From the NCBI GenBank assembly GCA_913061175.1, contig CAJXUF010000003.1, positions 1 to 44,479 on the forward strand: a stretch of 44,479 nucleotides of DNA. Reading direction: 5' to 3'. Positions 39,273-44,479 of the stretch are shown one piece after another. Source of the stretch: an uncultured Psychrobacter sp. (GTDB lineage: Bacteria; Pseudomonadota; Gammaproteobacteria; Pseudomonadales; Moraxellaceae). The translations under genes and the position numbers were made by a program. The notes beneath the pieces were generated by a model. The model was not told the origin of the DNA and made no database searches. It saw only the letters and a program-made list of their open reading frames with translations. Numbering within the stretch: position 1 is the first letter of the stretch; each line of letters opens with the position of its first letter.

Positions 39273-39342
39273 GCGCTGACTAACAGCCCTTTAAACCCGA
39301 CTTAAATCATATTTAACGCAGTATCAATATTAGGAATTACTT

Positions 39343-40332
39343 ATGCCTTTATCTAACGACAGTCAGTATGGCGTAGTGCCAATGACCGAGGCAATTAACA
39401 AGCTGCCTGCCAATCCTACCATTATCCGCGAGCTTGGCTTGTTTAAGCCGCAGTACGAAAGCACAACGTCTATCGCTGTGGAATCCAAAAACGGTGTGCT
39501 GACGCTAGTCAATGCTGTGCCACGCGGTACGCCTGGTGAGCCTGTAAAAACCAATCTTGGCAATCGTCAAGTCTTTGAGATGTTGCATCTACCTAAGAAC
39601 GATATTGTCCGCGCTGATGATGTACAAAATGTGCGAGCTTTTGGCAGTGGTAACAAAGCGCAAACGGTCGCTGAAAAGGTCAATGACAAACTCGCTGATA
39701 TGAAGTCCGACATCGAATATACCCGCGAGCATCTAATGCTTGGCGCATTGTCAGGCAAAATTTTGAACGCTAACGGCGACCCAATTGTTGATATCTATGA
39801 TCGCTTTGGGATCACTCGCCAAACCATCAATTGGAATTTATCGGCCACCAACGGCAACGTTGGATCAATGATTGACAGTGCCGTGCGTAATTTAAGCAAA
39901 AAGCGTGGCGGCGAGCCAGTCAATGGTTGGATCGTGCTTTGTTCACCAGAGTTTATGGATGCGGTTATTTATCACAAGACTGTTACTGCGATCTATGAGC
40001 GCTACCAAGAAGGTTCTGCCTATCGTAGCGGCGATACTAGCGTCGGTTTTGAGCATAAGAAATTGAAGTTTATCAACTACGATCATGTGTTTGACTCTGG
40101 TCTGCAAATCAAAGAAGGCGAAGCAATTATCTTACCTGCTGGTACCAAGAACACGTTTAAAGAGTTCTTTGCCCCTGCGGATATGTCGTCCACGGTCAAC
40201 ACCAAGGCGCTACCGTACTACGCCAGTCGTGAAAAGCTGGACCATGACAAAGGCTGGAGTCTTGAGGCGCAATCTAATCCATTGCCGTTGCTGCTGCGTC
40301 CTGAGCTGGTTGCCACGCTGAAGATGACCTAA
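39343..40332 (+). CDS. Major capsid protein (lambda gpE-like)
   Basis: MTEAINKLPANPTIIRELGLFKPQYESTTSIAVESKNGVLTLVNAVPRGTPGEP...VQNVRAFG...DIEYTREHLMLGALSGKI. Confidence 0.93.
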   Translation: MPLSNDSQYGVVPMTEAINKLPANPTIIRELGLFKPQYESTTSIAVESKNGVLTLVNAVPRGTPGEPVKTNLGNRQVFEMLHLPKNDIVRADDVQNVRAFGSGNKAQTVAEKVNDKLADMKSDIEYTREHLMLGALSGKILNANGDPIVDIYDRFGITRQTINWNLSATNGNVGSMIDSAVRNLSKKRGGEPVNGWIVLCSPEFMDAVIYHKTVTAIYERYQEGSAYRSGDTSVGFEHKKLKFINYDHVFDSGLQIKEGEAIILPAGTKNTFKEFFAPADMSSTVNTKALPYYASREKLDHDKGWSLEAQSNPLPLLLRPELVATLKMT

Positions 40333-40340
40333 TAGGTTCG

Positions 40341-40374
40341 ACCTTGACTGGCTACGGCTGGTCAAGGTGTTTTA
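40341..40374 (+). terminator. Possible weak terminator/hairpin after capsid gene
   Basis: ACCTTGACTGGCTACGGCTGGTCAAGGTGTTTTA. Confidence 0.45.
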
Positions 40375-40399
40375 CCCAAATTCTAACTAGGACAAAATC

Positions 40400-40624
40400 A
40401 TGAGTGATGATAAACCAAAAGTGAAAGGCTATCGCCAGCTAACAGATGCTGAGATTGCTGCTATCAATAAAGTCAAAGCTAAGGCTGAAGAAGTTGGTGA
40501 GTTGGTTTCGCAGCTACAGATGTCTAATGGTTTAGACCAACGCGCAATCAATATCGGTAAAACTGAGTTGCAAACTGGCTTTATGTGGTTAACGCGCGGT
40601 ATCGCCCAGCCTGATAGTTTTTAG
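40400..40624 (+). CDS. Acb2-like (DUF7681-type) cyclic-nucleotide sponge, candidate anti-CBASS protein
   Basis: YRQLTDAEIAAINKVKAKAEEVGELVSQLQMSNGLDQRAINIGKTELQTGFMWLTRGIAQPDSF; small size, helical layout and terminal IGKTxLQxGxMxLTRxxAxPxxF signature. Confidence 0.75.
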   Translation: MSDDKPKVKGYRQLTDAEIAAINKVKAKAEEVGELVSQLQMSNGLDQRAINIGKTELQTGFMWLTRGIAQPDSF

Positions 40625-40632
40625 GACTAGCC

Positions 40633-41064
40633 ATGATAACCCAACAAGATTTAATCGACCGCTTTGGCGAAAAAGAGCTTATCAAGCTGACTGATAGGGA
40701 CAATTATCAGGTCATTGTTGAGTCTGTCGTTGATACGGCTATCGCTGATGCTGAGGGTGAGGTTGCCTCATATTTGCGATCAGCCAATCTGGTTAGTATT
40801 GATGCGCTGGGCAAAGTTATCTACCGCAATGGCGCAAAACTGCCATCTGATCTAGCACTGCATACTTGTAATATCGCTCGTTATTATCTGTATGGCAACG
40901 GCACAACCGAAACGGTCGAAAAACGTTATGACGATGCGATTAAGTGGCTCGATAAGGTCAAAAAAGACCCAACGATGCTGACTGGCCCTGTCGCTGAGCA
41001 GCCCAATGCTAGCGGTGGTATCAGCGTCATACCTAACATCGTTCCTAGTATCTATCAGGACTGA
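40633..41064 (+). CDS. Mu gp36-like head-tail connector (DUF1320)
   Basis: MITQQDLIDRFGEKELIKLTDRD ... VVDTAIADAEGEVASYLR ... LALHTCNIARYYLYG. Confidence 0.9.
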   Translation: MITQQDLIDRFGEKELIKLTDRDNYQVIVESVVDTAIADAEGEVASYLRSANLVSIDALGKVIYRNGAKLPSDLALHTCNIARYYLYGNGTTETVEKRYDDAIKWLDKVKKDPTMLTGPVAEQPNASGGISVIPNIVPSIYQD

Positions 41065-41066
41065 TT

Positions 41067-41516
41067 ATGCAGATCAATGTCAACAGTCAATTACCAGAGC
41101 TACGTGACAATGTCAGCGAAATCTATCTCAAGCTTGGCGGCGACTTAACGCCGCTCATGCGCGGTGTGGCTGCTGTCATTGAAAACAGCACCCGCGATAG
41201 ATTCCGCACCAAGACCGCGCCTGATGGCTCGACTTGGGCAGACCTCAAACCGTCTACGCTTGAGGCCAAAAACGGACGTGGTAGCAAGATGGTTGAATAT
41301 GGCGATCTCATGCGCTCTATCACTAGCCACGCCAACAGCACGTCGGCGGCAGTTGGTACAGATAGACCATACGCCAAGTATCACCAGACTGGCACCAAGA
41401 ATCGCGACGGCTCAGAGCGTATGGAAGCCCGTCCGATATTTGGTATTTCGACGAAGGATCGTACCGATGTACTCGATCTCATGAACGACTTTATGGCAGG
41501 AGTAGTCAATGGCTAA
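41067..41516 (+). CDS. Phage virion morphogenesis protein (Mu gpG-like)
   Basis: MRGVAAVIENSTRDRFRTKTAPDGSTWADLKPSTLEAK ... YAKYHQTGTKNRDGSERMEARPIFGIS. Confidence 0.9.
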   Translation: MQINVNSQLPELRDNVSEIYLKLGGDLTPLMRGVAAVIENSTRDRFRTKTAPDGSTWADLKPSTLEAKNGRGSKMVEYGDLMRSITSHANSTSAAVGTDRPYAKYHQTGTKNRDGSERMEARPIFGISTKDRTDVLDLMNDFMAGVVNG

Positions 41517-41985
41517 TGTACCAGCTTGGAGCGACAACGCTTTGGCGTGTTACCCATATTTGCTCGAACGATTGAACGAAGTGACGCAAGTAAAACGCGT
41601 GCTAGAAGCGGCTGACTTTGCAGCGATTAGCGGTGCTAACCGTACTCAAGTCCCGCTTGATGGCGCGGTCTATTTGATACTAGATGGCTATACGCCAACG
41701 GCTAGCAATGGTCGTGGTCGTGAGCAGCTGATTGAGATTGGCTTTAGTGTGATATTGACCAAGCAGCAATTTACACCTAACCCTGCGGCTGACGATGTCG
41801 GTAAGACACTGACAGCAATATCAAAAGCGCTACAAGGCTTTGATCCAAAGAATGAACAAGGCCAAGCGTTAGTGACCGAACCATTTGAGTCACGCACCCC
41901 GCTACCGATCCAATACGAAGACGGTTTTGCTTTTTTTCCGCTGCGCTTCACCGCTGAAGTGGCAATCTTATCTGATAATCAATAA
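41509..41985 (+). CDS. Mu gp37-like protein
   Basis: Conserved position after gpG; ~158 aa; ATGG overlap. Confidence 0.7.
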   Translation: MANVPAWSDNALACYPYLLERLNEVTQVKRVLEAADFAAISGANRTQVPLDGAVYLILDGYTPTASNGRGREQLIEIGFSVILTKQQFTPNPAADDVGKTLTAISKALQGFDPKNEQGQALVTEPFESRTPLPIQYEDGFAFFPLRFTAEVAILSDNQ

Positions 41986-41995
41986 GGACAATTCT

Positions 41996-42088
41996 ATGTG
42001 GTCATCTAGTATTTTGGACTATCCCGCGCATTGGTTGCTTATCGCGCATAACGCACGTAATAACCGCCGCACTAAGTCTAAAAAGTAA
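41996..42088 (+). CDS. Tiny ORF (30 aa), uncertain
   Basis: AAGGACAATTCT-ATGTGGTCATCT: MWSSSILDYPAHWLLIAHNARNNRRTKSKK; the ORF track shows it with a long upstream extension. Confidence 0.4.
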   Translation: MWSSSILDYPAHWLLIAHNARNNRRTKSKK

Positions 42089-42156
42089 ATTTAACGCTTT
42101 ATTAACATACGTTTATACATCCATTAAACGACATTTAAATCAGAAGGAATAAGCAC

Positions 42157-42900
42157 ATGGCACAACAACGAGGCAAAAAGTATAGCGGCGATCTGTATGC
42201 TCGCAAACACGGCACAGACGACGGCTTTGAAAAAATCGGCAACGTGACGGAGCTGACGACGACTAAGGAGTCCGAAAGCAATCAGCTCACCAGTACAGGT
42301 CGCGGCGAATATGGCGAAGTGCTAGAGTCGGAAAGCGTGGCAGGTGCTACCAATGTCAGCATGAAATTTAACACCTTTGATAAGCACGCCATGGCACGAG
42401 TGATGATGGGCGAAGCAGTTGATCTATCGACCACGCCTATCGCCTTCACTGATGAGCCATTGACTGTCGGCTTAAACTGGTTAAAGCTTGCCTATCGTGA
42501 TATCGATGAGACGACGCTGGTACTGACTGATGATGCTGATGCAGTCATTGATGCGGCGACTTATGAAGTCAATCCACGTCTGGGCTTGGTACGATTTAAA
42601 GATACAGCCACAGTCACCGCAGGCGCTGATATTACTTATAGCGGCTCAACCAAAGGCTCAGCAGGCTATCAGATTGATGCCAATACATTGACGTCATTAC
42701 CGCTTGAGATGTACCTTGATGGCAAGGATCGTATCTCTGGACAAGACGGCATCCTAGATATGTATCACGGCGATCTATCGAGCGATAGTGATATCAACTG
42801 GTTTAGCGACGACTGGTGGGAAGGCGGACTATCTGGCCCACTTATCAAAGACCCAGGTAAGCCGACCATGCGTTTTACTGAGTACAAGCAACAGTCTTAA
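42157..42900 (+). CDS. Major tail tube protein (lambda gpV-like)
   Basis: RGKKYSGDLYARKHGTDDGFEKIGNVTELTTTKESESNQLTSTGRGEYGEVLESES ...; position after gp37. Confidence 0.85.
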   Translation: MAQQRGKKYSGDLYARKHGTDDGFEKIGNVTELTTTKESESNQLTSTGRGEYGEVLESESVAGATNVSMKFNTFDKHAMARVMMGEAVDLSTTPIAFTDEPLTVGLNWLKLAYRDIDETTLVLTDDADAVIDAATYEVNPRLGLVRFKDTATVTAGADITYSGSTKGSAGYQIDANTLTSLPLEMYLDGKDRISGQDGILDMYHGDLSSDSDINWFSDDWWEGGLSGPLIKDPGKPTMRFTEYKQQS

Positions 42901-42931
42901 TCGTAATCGCTATATAGTTTGATAAATACCC

Positions 42932-42969
42932 AAAGAGCAGTAGACAAATTTTGTTTACTGCTCTTTTTT
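42932..42969 (+). terminator. Strong intrinsic terminator upstream of moron
   Basis: AAAGAGCAGTAGACAAATTTTGTTTACTGCTCTTTTTT. Confidence 0.9.
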
Positions 42970-43022
42970 CGTATATGATGCTATTTTTCAAATTGATTAA
43001 TTTATAAGGTATTGGAGGTGTT

Positions 43023-43772
43023 ATGACTAGTTTGGTTTGTCCTCATTGCGATTCCGCGTTTGATTCAGATAAACGTCTAGCAAGAGCTGATGTGACAGAG
43101 TGCAAGCTCTGCCAGCAGAAATTTGTAGTAACACAAAGTACTTTGAAATCCTATAAAAAAGCGATGCCAGAAAAAACAACTTCACCATCCATGCCGCATT
43201 CAATAGAAAAACCATCTAAAATAAACTGCCCTCACTGTTCAGCAGGGCTAGAAGGACAAATGTCAACTGGTCAGATTGTTGAATGCTCTCAATGTCATAA
43301 ACAGTTTGAAGCGACACCTGAGCGTTTGAATAACACGACTCCTGTACTTGCTAAAGCAGATATATCACCTAATGAGGTGGTAAGTCGAAAATCTAAGTCC
43401 AAGTTAGGTATGTTGGCGCTTATTTTTCTAGCTTTGGTAGTGATTTTCCCCTTTATTGTGCCTGATAGCAATCCTGTTGGTGCTGATACAGATACCACTG
43501 CTGCGAAAACTACCATAGACCCTAACGCACCTGAGAACTTTTTTAGTGGTTGGAACGGTTCAAACAAAGAGCTCGTGGATTTAGTTAAATCTACCATGAA
43601 TGATCCTGATTCTTTTGAGCATGTGGAGACACGTTTTAGTGACAAAGGTAATAGCTTAAGCATACTAATGACATATAGAGGTAAAAATGGATTTAACGCT
43701 ACTATTACCAATAGCGTGTCAGCAGACTTAAATAAAGCTACAAGACAATTAAGCAACTTACAACAACGTTGA
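43023..43772 (+). CDS. Double zinc-ribbon, single-TM protein with C-terminal domain; candidate moron
   Basis: CPHC...CKLC and CPHC...CSQC ribbons; TM LGMLALIFLALVVIFPFIV; RBS GGAGGTGTT-ATG; flanked by terminators. Confidence 0.75.
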   Translation: MTSLVCPHCDSAFDSDKRLARADVTECKLCQQKFVVTQSTLKSYKKAMPEKTTSPSMPHSIEKPSKINCPHCSAGLEGQMSTGQIVECSQCHKQFEATPERLNNTTPVLAKADISPNEVVSRKSKSKLGMLALIFLALVVIFPFIVPDSNPVGADTDTTAAKTTIDPNAPENFFSGWNGSNKELVDLVKSTMNDPDSFEHVETRFSDKGNSLSILMTYRGKNGFNATITNSVSADLNKATRQLSNLQQR

Positions 43773-43779
43773 GCGCTAA

Positions 43780-43828
43780 CTACCTGAACTGCATCATCTA
43801 ACCACAAATCGCTCAAACCACCACAATA
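43780..43828 (+). promoter_or_regulatory. Candidate late promoter, copy 3 (upstream of tape measure)
   Basis: CTACCTGAACTGCATCATCTAACCA-N14-CACCACAATA; CACAAT at the same offset as CATAAT in copies 1 and 2. Confidence 0.55.
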
Positions 43829-43854
43829 ACCCTATCATTCGATGGGGTTTTTTT
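43829..43854 (+). terminator. Intrinsic terminator between copy 3 and tape measure start
   Basis: ACCCTATC-ATTC-GATGGGGT plus TTTTTTT (one G-U pair). Confidence 0.7.
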
Positions 43855-44432
43855 GTGGCTCAGACATTTGAAACAGAACTGCTAATCAAGGCTGGTGTCC
43901 AAGGGTTGGAGACCATCGCAAAGCTTGCTGCTGAAATTGAAGCTGCGGGCCTTGACGTCTCTAAACTTAGCGAAGAAGGCCTGGCACTCAATAAAACCTT
44001 TAACGAGATTGAGCAAAAACAAGGCCTGATCGATTTATTCCGCACGCAAAAATTAGCTGTGGTGGAAGCATCGGCCGCTTGGCAAGAAGCGCAAGAAAGC
44101 ACTAAGACGTTAGCACAAGAGTGGCAAGCCGCTACTGCTAATGCTGAGTCCCTAAAAGCAGCAATGGAAGCGTCCGATGAAGTCACCAAGGCTCAAAAAG
44201 ACGAATACAAAGCGGCCGCCAAGGAAGTCGAAAACTACGCAAAAGCACACGCCCAATCTGCTACTGAAGCGGCAAAGCTCAAAGATGAACACACGTCGCT
44301 AAATACCGAGCTGGGCGCTACACGTCAAGCGATGGCAGACACAGGTCTGTCAACGACTGATCTGGCTGCTCAATCTGTCGAACTGCAAGAGCAAAGTGCT
44401 GCCGCGACTGAGTCCCTTGCAGAGCTTAATGC
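43855..44432 (+). CDS. Tape measure protein, N-terminal part only (GTG start; truncated at contig end)
   Basis: AQTFETELLIKAGVQGLETIAKLAAEIEAAGLDVSKLSEEG... Long alpha-helical start. The apparent stop at 44477 lies in adapter sequence. Confidence 0.8.
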
Positions 44433-44479
44433 CTGTCTCTTATACACATCTGACGCTGCCGACGATATGCAGTGTGTAG
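44433..44479 (+). other. Nextera/Tn5 library adapter (artefact)
   Basis: CTGTCTCTTATACACATCTGACGCTGCCGACGA + TATGCAGT + GTGTAG: mosaic end, read-1 adapter, i5 index, start of P5. Confidence 0.98.

Larger units (their letters stand above)
19094..44432 (+). mobile_element. Mu-like transposable prophage (B3/D3112-like siphophage architecture); right end outside window, left end unresolved (may extend to ~18.5 kb)
   Basis: Ordered repressor, Ner, MuA, MuB, GemA, Mor, lysis, gp28/gp29/gp30-like, protease/scaffold, decoration, capsid, gp36/gpG/gp37, tail tube, tape measure. Confidence 0.93.

Noticed and set aside
43860-44189. 109-aa minus-strand ORF opposite the tape measure
   Set aside because: Antisense shadow of a helical Ala-rich coding region; no RBS or family resemblance.
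44189-44479. Natural stop of the tape measure gene at the window end
   Set aside because: The stop and last ~15 residues lie in Nextera adapter sequence.
1-44479. CRISPR array
   Set aside because: No regularly spaced identical repeats with unique spacers; the 11-bp TTAA arrays have no such structure.
1-44479. tRNA or rRNA genes
   Set aside because: No cloverleaf or rRNA signatures noticed; not computed with tRNAscan.

Overview
This window looks like a chromosomal segment of a Moraxellaceae bacterium, probably Psychrobacter-like (inferred from gene content and style, not searched). It has three parts. (1) Host genes, about 1-18.5 kb: a 5'-truncated Na+/alanine symporter, two FAS1 (fasciclin) lipoproteins with a decayed FAS1 remnant between them, metH, a two-gene OLD-nuclease/UvrD-helicase module resembling Gabija (GajAB), two tandem DUF2256 mini-proteins, and a 2,059-aa AAA+ 'DNA repair ATPase'. 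(2) A Mu-like transposable prophage, from about 18.5/19.1 kb to the end and cut off in the tape-measure gene. It carries repressor, Ner, MuA, MuB, GemA, Mor, lysis genes, gp28/29/30-like packaging and head genes, a protease with nested scaffold, lambda-like decoration and capsid proteins, gp36/37-like genes and a lambda-like tail tube. It looks like a B3/D3112-type siphophage mosaic. (3) The last 47 nt are a Nextera sequencing adapter with a readable i5 index, not biology. Observations most worth follow-up: a probable Acb2 anti-CBASS sponge gene between capsid and connector genes; a three-copy ~49-bp element upstream of the lysis, protease/scaffold and tape-measure genes (candidate late promoters); a recurring 11-bp-phased TTAA array in spacers; a 17-residue motif shared by the repressor C-terminus and the N-terminus of the adjacent zinc-ribbon membrane protein; and a terminator-flanked zinc-ribbon membrane moron. 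All family calls come from reading the sequence and recalled motifs; no database search was run.
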